Origin: JAVVVD01 sp036652795
GTDB taxonomy: Bacteria; Bacillota; Clostridia; Christensenellales; CAG-138
Direction of reading: 5' to 3'
Length of the DNA: 64,000 bases
Assembly: GCA_036652795.1 (NCBI GenBank)
Contig: JAVVVD010000001.1
Span: forward strand, 186,001 to 250,000
A program made the translations under genes and the position numbers. The notes beneath the pieces are model-generated. The model worked only from the letters and a program-made list of their open reading frames with translations. It was not told where the DNA came from and searched no databases. Below are positions 42,591-51,798 of this stretch, piece after piece. Every line of letters starts with the position of its first letter. Position 1 is the first letter of the stretch.

Positions 42591-42642
42591 AAGTATTTTT
42601 ACATGTTTTGTGACAAGATATTTAATTCGTCAATTAAAAAGC

Positions 42643-42676
42643 GTTATCCTCAAAATGGGATAACCGTTTTTTTTTA
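42643..42676 (+). terminator. Second terminator upstream of the LysR gene
   Basis: GTTATCC (42643-42649) pairs with GGATAAC (42658-42664), followed by a T-rich run of about 10. Confidence 0.8.
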
Positions 42677-42805
42677 TTTTGATATATAATTTATTTATAA
42701 TAGCTAACACAAATTTTTATAGATGGCGTTAATACACGATTAGAAGGTTGCTTCGATAAAATCATCTGCAATTTGTGCTTCAGAATATGGAAAGGATAGC
42801 TCATC

Positions 42806-43711
42806 ATGGATTTTAAAGAATTGGACTCATTTGTTACCATAGCAAAGGTAAAGAGCTTTTCAAAGGCAGCAGAAAAACTGTTCCTGACGCAGCCGGCGCT
42901 GAGCAATCACATTTCCAAGTTAGAGAAGGAGCTGGGAATAACGCTTTTTGAGCGCAATAACAAAAAAACTGAGCTTACACAGGCAGGTCAGCAATTTTAT
43001 TTTTCTGCATTAGAAATATTGAATCAACGGGAGATAGCGCTTTTAAACCTGCAAAAATATCAGGGCAAGATAGACGGTATGCTTCAGGTTGCTACAAGCA
43101 GCGTACCGGGGCAATACATTTTGCCGGACATTCTTGTGGGATTCCATCAGATTTACCCTGATGTTACATACAATCTGCATTATTCGGATTCTGGTGAAGT
43201 TGTAAGCGCGCTGCTGTCAGGCGAGCTTGATTTCGGATTTGTTGGTTGTGAGCCTGAAAGTAGAAATCTCGTATACGAAAAGGTTGCCGACGATGAACTG
43301 GTGGTAATAGCGCCGAATAAGCCACCTTTTGATACAATGAAGAGCATAAGCTTTGAACGCCTGCTTGATGAGCCAATGCTGCTGCGTAAAGATGGCTCCG
43401 GCACACGCCAGGCATTTGATGCCGCGCTCAAGGATCAGCAATATTTAGGGAAACAGCCTAAGGTGCTTGCGTATATGCACAACAACGAAATGATAATGCT
43501 CAGCGTTAAAGCGGGCTTTGGCCTGTCAATAGTATCCTATGTGTCGGTTGAAGATAAGGTGAAAGCAGGATATATCAAGGTGCTGCCGATAGAAAACTAT
43601 ACTTTTCGTAATGCGTTCTATTTTGTGTATCCTAAGAATAGAACACTATCTCCTATGGCGATGCGCTTTAAGAATTTTGTTTTCGAACGGAAATCAATTG
43701 GTCAACATTAG
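42806..43711 (+). CDS. LysR-family transcriptional regulator
   Basis: This 301-residue protein starts with the LysR helix-turn-helix (LDSFVTIAKVKSFSKAAEKLFLTQPALSNHISKLEKELGITLFER), followed by a periplasmic-binding-protein-like effector domain (LDFGFVGCEPESRNLVYEKV). It lies between the ureide genes and the molybdenum hydroxylase operon and probably controls one or both. The inducer may be a purine or ureide; this is inferred from context only. Confidence 0.93.
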   Translation: MDFKELDSFVTIAKVKSFSKAAEKLFLTQPALSNHISKLEKELGITLFERNNKKTELTQAGQQFYFSALEILNQREIALLNLQKYQGKIDGMLQVATSSVPGQYILPDILVGFHQIYPDVTYNLHYSDSGEVVSALLSGELDFGFVGCEPESRNLVYEKVADDELVVIAPNKPPFDTMKSISFERLLDEPMLLRKDGSGTRQAFDAALKDQQYLGKQPKVLAYMHNNEMIMLSVKAGFGLSIVSYVSVEDKVKAGYIKVLPIENYTFRNAFYFVYPKNRTLSPMAMRFKNFVFERKSIGQH

Positions 43712-43752
43712 GATTTGTCAAAATAGTAAAATCGAACTTTAATTAAATATAC

Positions 43753-43790
43753 TATAACGACTTTAAATTAATTTAAGCATTACCGTTATA
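43753..43790 (+). promoter_or_regulatory. Nested palindromes after lysR
   Basis: TATAACG (43753-43759) and CGTTATA (43784-43790) form an outer inverted repeat. Inside lies the perfect 14-base palindrome TTAAATTAATTTAA (43763-43776). It may be a regulator binding site for the hydroxylase operon. Confidence 0.4.
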
Positions 43791-43812
43791 GATTGTGTAA
43801 ATTCGACATAGA

Positions 43813-43853
43813 CCGCACACGTTGTTCTTGCAAAAGAATAACGTGCGCGGTTT
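43813..43853 (+). terminator. Hairpin between lysR and the hydroxylase operon
   Basis: CCGCACACGTT and AACGTGCGCGG pair (one mismatch), with inner TTCTT/AAGAA, followed by TTT. Confidence 0.7.
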
Positions 43854-44003
43854 GCAAAAGAGAATATTATTTATTTATGAAACGGTGTAAATAAGCATAT
43901 TTTATCATCAAAACGGGGTTAGTGACGTTCAAATCTGCAAACATATATGGTATACTTTTATTGCAACTTATTTACCAATTCAATTTATTTAGGAGTGATG
44001 CAG

Positions 44004-46370
44004 TTGAGTCAGCAAGTTAACAACAGCGTGATTGGCAAGGATATTCCGCGTTCAGACGGGTTTGCCAAAGTCACAGGCACCATGCAATATCCATCGGATA
44101 TAATAATTCCAGGAATGATGTATGCAATGGTGCTCAGAAGCCCATACCCCCATGCAGAGATAATATCAATAGATACATCTGCGGCCGAGGCTATGGGCGC
44201 GGTGTGTCTTACCTACGATGACATCAACCCAATAATCTACAATGAACGAAGTGTAAGCATTCCTGCGGCAACATATCGGGATAGAACTGTGCTGCCAAAG
44301 AAGGCACGCCATGTTGGCGAACCAATTGCTGCAGTTGCAGCGGACACAGAGGAGCTTGCCTCAAAGGCGCTAAAGGCGCTTAAAGTAGAGTATAAGGTGC
44401 TTGATGCGGTCTATGACCCGAAAGAAGCCATGAAAGATGGCGCGCCACAGCTCTATGATAAGATATATCTTGGCGATGAGGTTGTGGAAGTACATAACAA
44501 TATAGGCGTTGTTCGCAACATTGACGAAGGTGATTGCGACGCAGGGTTTGCACAAGCGGACAGGATATTTGAAGAGGATTTTGCTCTTGAACGTATCTAT
44601 CACGCGCAGATGGAAACCAAAGGTGCGGTATGCAAACCTGAGCCTGACGGAACGCTAACAGTTTGGACTACCGCACAATCCATCCATGCTAACAGGCAGC
44701 TGCTAGGACGTATACTTGGTATGCCGCTCTCCAAGATTAATGTTAAAAAGCTTCCATTTGGAGGTGCGTTTGGCTCATCAATACAGGTAAACACAGTAAC
44801 GCCGATATGCGCCTGTATTGCGCTTAAGGCGCGTCGTCCTGTTAAACTCATATCCACGCGCGAAGACGATTTCTATAGCCATCAAAAATACCCTTCCCAA
44901 TTCCACGTAAAGATAGGCGTTACAAACGATGGCGTAATAACGGCTGCGCACGTAACCGCGCTTGTGGATTTTGGCGCACACCAGGTGCAGCCACTTCCGT
45001 ATATGGGTTGTGTGGCGGGTTGGTTTGCTTCCCTATATAAATATCAGGGTAATATCCGTTTTAACGGTACGGCAGTATATACAAACAAAACGCCATGCTG
45101 CGCAATGCAGGGCTATGGTAATCCACAGATTAACTTTGCTATTGAAAGTATGATAGATATGATAAGTGAGGAGATGGGTTTTAGCCCAATTGACTTCCGC
45201 TTGAAAAACTATCGTGGTGTAGGTGATGAATTCTGGGGGCAGGGGCCTACGATACGCTCAATAATAAAGAGCTGCGGCGTAGAGGAGAGCCTTGTAGAAG
45301 GCCGCAAGGTCACTGATTTCGATAATCGCATAAAGCCGGATCAGAAAACCGGTGTAAAACGGCGCGGCCTTGGTGTTGCCCGCGGATTTCATTGCTCCGG
45401 TACAGGCGGCCCCAAGGAGGGCGAGGTAATAGATTATTCAAGTGCTACCGTAAAGATCAATGAAGATGGATCCATTGATCTTATAACGCCGGTTACGGAT
45501 CACGGCGGTGGAACATGGGACGCGTTGCGTAAAATAGTGTCAGAGGTGCTTCAGGTGCCGCTGGATATGGTAGGACTTTCACCAGCAGAAACAATGAATA
45601 CCGGCTACGATGTATGCACCCATGCTACACGTGGCGTATATTGTGGCGGTGCGGCAGCATACCATGTTGCGATGAAAGTCAAAGAGCAATTGCTTGAGAT
45701 GGCGGGTAAGCTGATGGCTGAGCATGCGTACAATCTGGAGGTTGTGCGTAATGAGGAGCTAAATCAGGGCGTAGTGCAGGTTAAGGGCTATCCGCAAAAA
45801 AACATGACGATAGGCTATATAGCTAAGCAGATGCAGATTATGAGTTGGGGTACTATGCAGTATTGCGACAGCTATCGACAGCGCAACTGCCCGCCGTGTT
45901 TCACGACCCACTTCGTTGAGGTAGAGGTGGATACGGAAACAGGCATCATCTCAGTGCCGAGCGTACTTATCTATGGCGATTGTGGTGTTGCTATCAATCC
46001 AATGCTGGTAAAGGGTCAGCTTATAGGTTCGTTCAACCGTGGTTTCGGGTATACGGTATATGAGAACCTAGCGCTCAATGAAGCTACTGGCGCACTGTGC
46101 AATAATGGCCTGATGATAGACTATAAAACTCCCACAGCCGCAGAGATGCCGCTGATAGGCAATGTCAGGGTGGAAATATGCCATACGAATGAACCTACGG
46201 GTCCATTTGGCGCAAAAGGAATAGGCGAAGCGGCGCTTGCAAGCGTACAGGCCGCGATAGCAAATGCGATATACAATGCTGTTGGCATAAGATTCACAAA
46301 GCTGCCAATAACTCCTGAAGTGATGCTTGCAGCGCTCAAGGAGAAGGCTAAGAAGGAGGCGAAGGCATGA
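44004..46370 (+). CDS. Xanthine dehydrogenase-type molybdenum hydroxylase, large (Mo) subunit, set 1
   Basis: This 788-residue protein has the aldehyde oxidase/xanthine dehydrogenase fold: GKDIPRSDGFAKVTGTMQYPSD, RHVGEPIAAVAADT, KLPFGGAFGSS, CCAMQGYGNPQ, HGGGTWDALRKI and the C-terminal GPFGAKGIGEAALASV with the catalytic Glu. It binds the molybdopterin cofactor and hydroxylates an N-heterocycle. TTG 44004 is taken as start, 8 bases after AGGAG (43991-43995); ATG 43998 is only 2 bases after it. Order Mo-FAD-FeS, joined to the FAD gene by ATGA. Confidence 0.9.
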   Translation: MSQQVNNSVIGKDIPRSDGFAKVTGTMQYPSDIIIPGMMYAMVLRSPYPHAEIISIDTSAAEAMGAVCLTYDDINPIIYNERSVSIPAATYRDRTVLPKKARHVGEPIAAVAADTEELASKALKALKVEYKVLDAVYDPKEAMKDGAPQLYDKIYLGDEVVEVHNNIGVVRNIDEGDCDAGFAQADRIFEEDFALERIYHAQMETKGAVCKPEPDGTLTVWTTAQSIHANRQLLGRILGMPLSKINVKKLPFGGAFGSSIQVNTVTPICACIALKARRPVKLISTREDDFYSHQKYPSQFHVKIGVTNDGVITAAHVTALVDFGAHQVQPLPYMGCVAGWFASLYKYQGNIRFNGTAVYTNKTPCCAMQGYGNPQINFAIESMIDMISEEMGFSPIDFRLKNYRGVGDEFWGQGPTIRSIIKSCGVEESLVEGRKVTDFDNRIKPDQKTGVKRRGLGVARGFHCSGTGGPKEGEVIDYSSATVKINEDGSIDLITPVTDHGGGTWDALRKIVSEVLQVPLDMVGLSPAETMNTGYDVCTHATRGVYCGGAAAYHVAMKVKEQLLEMAGKLMAEHAYNLEVVRNEELNQGVVQVKGYPQKNMTIGYIAKQMQIMSWGTMQYCDSYRQRNCPPCFTTHFVEVEVDTETGIISVPSVLIYGDCGVAINPMLVKGQLIGSFNRGFGYTVYENLALNEATGALCNNGLMIDYKTPTAAEMPLIGNVRVEICHTNEPTGPFGAKGIGEAALASVQAAIANAIYNAVGIRFTKLPITPEVMLAALKEKAKKEAKA

Positions 46371-47260
46371 ATACCAAAATACTTGAAAGAGAATTCGATT
46401 ATCTTAAGCCTGCGTCGCTGGATGAGGCTAAGGCTATCCTCTCGCAAAAGAAAAATGTAAAAATATTTGCAGGCGGTACAGATCTTATAGTGAAGCTAAA
46501 GGTTGGCGCATCCATCGACATGGACAATATGATGGATATAAATGCCATTGATGAGCTTAAAAAGATTACTGACTGTACCGAGTGCCGCGGAGTAAAAATT
46601 GGCGCGGCCGCAAAACTTACGGTTATTGAAAATGATACGCGCGTGACAGAGAGGTTTCAAGCGCTGGCGGAGGCAATACACAAGATGGCGTCGGTGTCAG
46701 TGCGCAACATGGGCACACTTGGCGGGAATTTTTGCAATGCTTCGCCGGTAGCGGATGCGGTTGGACCATGCATGTGCTATAACGCTAAGGTTGTTCTTGA
46801 CAGCGTGCGAGGCGAGCGCAAGGTTGACGCGGTAGATTTCTTCGTTGCCCCGGGAGTTACCGTTATGGAGCAGGACGAAATACTTACACAAATATGCTTG
46901 CCATCGCCCGAAAAAAATACTGGTGCGGCTTTTATCAAGCTGGGACGCGTTGCTTCTGATATTGCTAAAATCAGCATTACATGCGTGATAGAGCGCGATG
47001 GAAATAAAATAAAGGTATGCCGTATGGCGATGGGTTCAGTTGCGGCAAGGCCGCTCTTCCTGAAAAACATAGCTGATCTGCTTGCGGGCAAGCAGGTAAC
47101 CAGCGCACTGATAGCGGATACGGCAGATAAAATATCAGAGTTTATAAAACCAATAGATGATAACCGTACCACCGCACAGTATCGCACGGATGTGGCAAAG
47201 GTAATTGCAAGGGATTGCATCGAGCTGGCGTGGAAACGCAGCGGAGGTGAAGTAAAATGA
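46367..47260 (+). CDS. Molybdenum hydroxylase FAD-binding subunit, set 1
   Basis: This 297-residue protein matches the middle subunit of xanthine dehydrogenases: IFAGGTDLIVKLK, the FAD loop VRNMGTLGGNFCNASPVADAV and a C-terminal CO-dehydrogenase-flavoprotein-like domain. It passes electrons from the iron-sulfur subunit to NAD or another acceptor. It overlaps both neighbours by 4 bases. Confidence 0.92.
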   Translation: MNTKILEREFDYLKPASLDEAKAILSQKKNVKIFAGGTDLIVKLKVGASIDMDNMMDINAIDELKKITDCTECRGVKIGAAAKLTVIENDTRVTERFQALAEAIHKMASVSVRNMGTLGGNFCNASPVADAVGPCMCYNAKVVLDSVRGERKVDAVDFFVAPGVTVMEQDEILTQICLPSPEKNTGAAFIKLGRVASDIAKISITCVIERDGNKIKVCRMAMGSVAARPLFLKNIADLLAGKQVTSALIADTADKISEFIKPIDDNRTTAQYRTDVAKVIARDCIELAWKRSGGEVK

Positions 47261-47739
47261 GCATGCATGAAATCACATTGAAGGTAAATGGCAAACAGCA
47301 CACATTGACGGTAAAGAGCAATGAGCTACTTCTAAATGTGCTGCGGGATAGGTTATATCTTACAGGCGCAAAGTACGGTTGCGGAATAGCGGAATGCGGC
47401 GCTTGTACTATACTGCATGATAAACAGAGCGTGTTAAGCTGCCTAATACCTGCAATAGTAGCGGATGGCTGGGAGATAACTACGGCGGAAGGATTGGCTG
47501 ATGGTAATAAACTTTCGCACGTGCAGCAGGCGTTCTTGGATAATGGCGCCATTCAGTGCGGATTCTGTACGCCTGGCATGGTTGTGACATCCACTGCGCT
47601 GCTAAATGAAAACCCAAACCCGGATGAAGAGTATATCAAGGATTATCTGCGTGGTAATTACTGCCGCTGCACAGGGTATATATCAATAGTAAATGCAGTA
47701 AAAGACGCTGCAGACCGGATGAAGGAGGAAAAGGCATGA
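47257..47739 (+). CDS. Molybdenum hydroxylase 2Fe-2S subunit, set 1
   Basis: This 160-residue protein has two [2Fe-2S] clusters: a plant-ferredoxin-type set CGIAECGACTI, then CGFCTPGM and YCRCTGY. It shuttles electrons between the Mo and FAD subunits. Start and stop overlap neighbours as ATGA, indicating one translation-coupled operon. Confidence 0.95.
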   Translation: MSMHEITLKVNGKQHTLTVKSNELLLNVLRDRLYLTGAKYGCGIAECGACTILHDKQSVLSCLIPAIVADGWEITTAEGLADGNKLSHVQQAFLDNGAIQCGFCTPGMVVTSTALLNENPNPDEEYIKDYLRGNYCRCTGYISIVNAVKDAADRMKEEKA

Positions 47740-48596
47740 AGAACTTCGAGTATATAAACGCATCCACATTAACAGATGCGCTAAAAGCGCTTGATGAGCT
47801 TGGCGAAAAGGCATTTCTTGTTGCCGGCGGCACCAATGTAATGGTGTATATACGTTCTGGCAAGCGAAATGATCGTACGCTTGTGAATATTCGGGGTATA
47901 GATGAGCTTAGAGGCATATCTGTGGATAACGGCGTGGTATGTATAGGTGCGCTTACAACACTTACACAGATAAGCAAATCCGAAACACTCAAGGTTAACG
48001 CGCCAGGCCTGTATGCTGCCGGTAATGTGTTTGCAGACCCAACCACACGCAACAGTGCAACCATAGGCGGTAATGTTGCCAATGCCGGAGCAGGCGGTGA
48101 CACGATACCATCGCTTATGGTGCTAAACGCGGTGGCGCATCTTAAATCGCTTAATGGTGGGCGCGAGATACCGGTTTGTGATTTGTTCACAGGACCTGGT
48201 AGGACATGCATGGCTCCCAATGAGATACTTACACACTTTACATTTAAAGCAGAGCCTCATATTGGATTCATAAAGATGAGCATGCGAAACTCAATGTCAA
48301 TCGCCATGGCTTCGGCGGCCGCATATGTGAAGCTGGAGGCAGATGGCACGATAGCGGATTGCCGATTGGCGCTCGGTGCTGTTGCGCCTACGCCGGTACG
48401 TGCGCGTAATGCTGAAAAGGCACTAATAGGCAACAAACTTGATGATGCGACTTTTGCACATATGGGTGAAGAGGTTCAGAAGGACATGAATCCGCGGGAG
48501 CCATCAGTACGCGCTACCGTAACTTATAGGCGCGAGGTGATGCCAGTGCTTGTGAAGCGTGCTCTTAAACTCGCCGCATATGGCGAGTGCATGTAA
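47736..48596 (+). CDS. Molybdenum hydroxylase FAD-binding subunit, set 2
   Basis: This 286-residue protein has FLVAGGTNVMVYIRSG and TRNSATIGGNVANAGAGGDTIPSL, the FAD-binding signatures. It differs clearly from set 1, so it is not a recent duplicate. It begins the second enzyme, arranged FAD-FeS-Mo, and is coupled to set 1 by ATGA. Confidence 0.92.
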   Translation: MKNFEYINASTLTDALKALDELGEKAFLVAGGTNVMVYIRSGKRNDRTLVNIRGIDELRGISVDNGVVCIGALTTLTQISKSETLKVNAPGLYAAGNVFADPTTRNSATIGGNVANAGAGGDTIPSLMVLNAVAHLKSLNGGREIPVCDLFTGPGRTCMAPNEILTHFTFKAEPHIGFIKMSMRNSMSIAMASAAAYVKLEADGTIADCRLALGAVAPTPVRARNAEKALIGNKLDDATFAHMGEEVQKDMNPREPSVRATVTYRREVMPVLVKRALKLAAYGECM

Positions 48597-48610
48597 GGGA
48601 GGTAAGCAAA

Positions 48611-49099
48611 ATGAGCAACAAAATGAAGATAAACCTCAAGGTTAACGGTGAGAATGTAACATACGAGATTGAGCCGCAGCAAAATCTCCTGCGGGTGCTT
48701 CGTGACAATTATATTTACGATGTCAAGTGCGGCTGTGAAGAAGGCGATTGCGGTACCTGTACTGTGTTGCTGGATGGTGTTACCGTTAAAAGCTGCATAA
48801 CGCTTGCCGCCGCCTGTGATGGGTGCGAAATATGGACAGATAAAGGCCTAGGATACAACGATAGAGTAGCCGCAAGGTTGCAGGCGGCATTCGTTGAATG
48901 CGGTTCGGTACAGTGCGGATTCTGTACACCTGGTATGATTGTGGTTGGTGTAAGCTATTTAAAAAATGGCGGCAAGCCTGATAGGAATGCCATCAAGAAG
49001 GCGATCTCGGGCAATCTGTGCCGCTGCACAGGTTACGTAAAGATTGTTGACGCGATATACAAGGTCGCAAAAGAGATTGAAGAGGGGGTGCTTGCATGA
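48611..49099 (+). CDS. Molybdenum hydroxylase 2Fe-2S subunit, set 2
   Basis: This 162-residue protein has cluster ligands in KCGCEEGDCGTCTVLLDG, CGFCTPGMI and LCRCTGY. The start at 48611 (MSNKMKINL) follows GGGAGGT at 48597-48603; an upstream in-frame ATG would overlap the preceding gene. The stop overlaps the Mo subunit start (ATGA). Confidence 0.94.
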   Translation: MSNKMKINLKVNGENVTYEIEPQQNLLRVLRDNYIYDVKCGCEEGDCGTCTVLLDGVTVKSCITLAAACDGCEIWTDKGLGYNDRVAARLQAAFVECGSVQCGFCTPGMIVVGVSYLKNGGKPDRNAIKKAISGNLCRCTGYVKIVDAIYKVAKEIEEGVLA

Positions 49100-51399
49100 A
49101 GCGCAATCTGAAACTCGTAGGCAATGCAGTTCCGCGCCATGATGCGTGGGCAAAGGCAAAGGGCGAACAGCTTTACAGCGACGATTGGTCAATGCCCAAT
49201 ATGTTGTATGGCAAGGTGTTAAGGAGCAAATATCCAGCAGCCATAATCCATGGTATAGATACAACCAAGGCTGAGGCTTTGCCCGGAGTACGCGCAGTTT
49301 TGACTGCCAAGGATGTGCCACATAACGAGGATATAACTAAGTTTGGCCAGATGCGTGATGTTGGCGGCGGATTTGAAGGACTTTACAAGGTGCTTGCCAC
49401 AGGCAAGGTGCGCTCAAAGAGTGAAGCTATAGCGCTAGTTGCTGCGGAAACCGAGGAGATAGCGGCCGAGGCGTGTAAGCTGATTGAAGTGGATTATGAA
49501 CCTACGGAGGGTGTATTTGACCCGCGTGAAGCTATAAAAGAGGGCGCATACCTTGTTTCGAGCGAGGATGAGAGTAACATTGTTATGCGGACGCAGGTAC
49601 AAGATGGCGATGTGGAAAAAGCATGGGCAATGTGCGACGTTATTGTTGAAAACGACTATGAAACAACCCCACACGAACATGCATATCTTGAAACCGAAGG
49701 CGGTATGGGATGGCTGGATGAAAACGGCGTTATAACGTTGCGCGTTGGCGTACAGGTGCTTGAGCATTTCCGTACGGTTGCCAAGATAATGGGTTTGCAG
49801 CATACAAAAGTAAGGAATATGAGCCTACCTATTGGCGGTGGCTTTGGCGGTAAAGAGGATATCACCGTCGAAACCTATCTGGCGCTGCTGATAAACAAAA
49901 CGCGCAGACCAGTAAAGATGGTATGGAGCCGTGAAGAATCAATGGAGACACACGCTAAACGCCATCCGGAGTATCTGCATTATAAGACGGGTGCGACAAA
50001 AGACGGTAAGATAATCGCACAGGAAGTGTCAATAGTTATGGATAGCGGCAGCTATACATACCTTACTCCGTGGGTGCAGATGTATTCAACAAACGCTGCG
50101 GCAGGCCCATACAATATTCCCAATGTACACATAAAAAGCGTATCAGCGTTTACCAACAATACGTTTTCAAGTGCGAACCGCGGATTTGGTGCCCCTCAGG
50201 TCAACTTCGCTTATGAACGGCAGATGGATCAGATAGCTCATAAGCTCGGTATCTGCCCTGTTGAGCTGCGCAAACGCAACATGATGCACAATGGCGACAA
50301 GCTGCCCACAGGCTTTATACCTCAGGGCCATATAGCGCTTGATGAGCTGATAGATAAAGTTAACGCTTCGCTCAATAATACGCCTAAGCTAGATAGGCTG
50401 CCAGACGGACGAAAGGTTGGCAGGGCAATAGCTGTGGGCCATATGGTATATGGACGCTTGACTTTTCTTCATGATTCATCCCGTCTATCTATCCGCCTTG
50501 AACTGGACGGAAGCGTAACGTTGCGTGCTGGAGTTCCAGATCTTGGTGGCGGCCAGGCCAGCGTACTTGTTCAAATAATCGCGGAAGAGCTTGGCTTGGA
50601 AATGGAGGATGTGCATCCATTCATAATGGATACCCACCTTACTCCGCTTTGCGGAACAACAACGGCTACACGTCAGCTATACATGTCCGGTAATGCCGCG
50701 CTCAAGTGTGCAGGTATAATGAGGGATAGGATTCTTGAAAAGGCGTCCGAACTACTCGGATATCCGGTTGAAAGTCTTGCGCTGGGCGATCGCAAGGTTT
50801 ACCTTGTGAATAACCCAATGGTTAACATGCCATTCGTAAGCGTGGTCGGTAATTTGAGCAACGATGGCGGCGAGCTTGAGACTATAGCGCAGTTTAACGC
50901 GCCATTCACAGAGGTGCCTGACCTTTCAGATATCAAAGGGCAGCTTAACCCGGATCTTACATATACGTGCCACGGCGTTGAGGTTGCGGTAGATGAGGAG
51001 ACAGGCGAATTTGAGATACTTAGATTGATTGCCGGCATAGATGCAGGTAAGATGATAAACAAAAATTCCTGCGAAGGCCAGGTTGAAGGCGGATGTGTAT
51101 ACAATGCGCTATGGGCGACTCATGAGGATCTTCAGTGGCGTGGTGGTATCACAAAGGCAAACAGCTTCTCAACTTACTTGATACCGACGTCAGTTGATGT
51201 GCCGGATGTTGAAACTGTAATACTTGAAAGTGGCGGCGGGCTTGGGCCTTACAACGCGAAGGGCATTGGTGAACCTTCAGATAATTCGATAGCTCCCGCT
51301 GTGGTCAATGCGATCTGTGACGCTATTGGAAATGACAACGCACTTAACTTCATGCCAATAACGTTTGAAAAAATACTTAAAGCTGTAAAAACCAGATAA
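49096..51399 (+). CDS. Molybdenum hydroxylase large (Mo) subunit, set 2
   Basis: This 767-residue protein has VGNAVPRHDAWAKAKGEQLYSDD, PIGGGFGGKEDITVE, FSSANRGFGAPQ, DLGGGQASVLVQIIAEELG and the catalytic-Glu region YNAKGIGEPSDNSIAP. The GGGFGGK loop is closer to classical xanthine/purine hydroxylases than the GGAFGSS loop of set 1, so the two enzymes probably take different substrates, such as xanthine and another purine. It is the last gene of the operon. Confidence 0.9.
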   Translation: MKRNLKLVGNAVPRHDAWAKAKGEQLYSDDWSMPNMLYGKVLRSKYPAAIIHGIDTTKAEALPGVRAVLTAKDVPHNEDITKFGQMRDVGGGFEGLYKVLATGKVRSKSEAIALVAAETEEIAAEACKLIEVDYEPTEGVFDPREAIKEGAYLVSSEDESNIVMRTQVQDGDVEKAWAMCDVIVENDYETTPHEHAYLETEGGMGWLDENGVITLRVGVQVLEHFRTVAKIMGLQHTKVRNMSLPIGGGFGGKEDITVETYLALLINKTRRPVKMVWSREESMETHAKRHPEYLHYKTGATKDGKIIAQEVSIVMDSGSYTYLTPWVQMYSTNAAAGPYNIPNVHIKSVSAFTNNTFSSANRGFGAPQVNFAYERQMDQIAHKLGICPVELRKRNMMHNGDKLPTGFIPQGHIALDELIDKVNASLNNTPKLDRLPDGRKVGRAIAVGHMVYGRLTFLHDSSRLSIRLELDGSVTLRAGVPDLGGGQASVLVQIIAEELGLEMEDVHPFIMDTHLTPLCGTTTATRQLYMSGNAALKCAGIMRDRILEKASELLGYPVESLALGDRKVYLVNNPMVNMPFVSVVGNLSNDGGELETIAQFNAPFTEVPDLSDIKGQLNPDLTYTCHGVEVAVDEETGEFEILRLIAGIDAGKMINKNSCEGQVEGGCVYNALWATHEDLQWRGGITKANSFSTYLIPTSVDVPDVETVILESGGGLGPYNAKGIGEPSDNSIAPAVVNAICDAIGNDNALNFMPITFEKILKAVKTR

Positions 51400-51667
51400 A
51401 TAACTCAAAAGAGCCGGGAGTGTGGATTATACCATTTCTTCCGGCTATGTTTGGTGCCGGAATATTTGTGTTGGCGCAATTTATTATTGATAACAATATT
51501 ATAAAGAGTAACTATACATGGAGACTTTACATGCTTAACATGTGCTATGCATGGTATATTATGCATAAAATAAAAGCTAAAATTCACACTAATTAAATTA
51601 TAACTATACATAAAAACTCACGACATAGTAATGCAACTTTACATATACCTAAAAGAACAAATACGAC

Positions 51668-51706
51668 CAGCGCCTGTGAGATTGTGACCATAGGCGCTGC
51701 TTTAAT
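51668..51706 (+). terminator. Terminator downstream of the hydroxylase operon
   Basis: CAGCGCCT (51668-51675) pairs with AGGCGCTG (51692-51699), then CTTTAATTTT. A weaker hairpin AGCCGG/CCGGCT lies at 51412-51446. The rest of 51400-51798 is AT-rich and holds no gene that I can support. Confidence 0.7.
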
Positions 51707-51798
51707 TTTCACATTGCTCACTTTTACACGCGCTATTTGATTTGTTATGATTGGCAAATCATGCTATAATTACTCCATTACGAAAAGCGGAGCGTACG

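Noticed and set aside
44004..51399. Possible selenocysteine codons in the molybdenum hydroxylases
   Set aside because: All six frames are open with no internal TGA; any selenium would be in the cofactor and cannot be seen in sequence.
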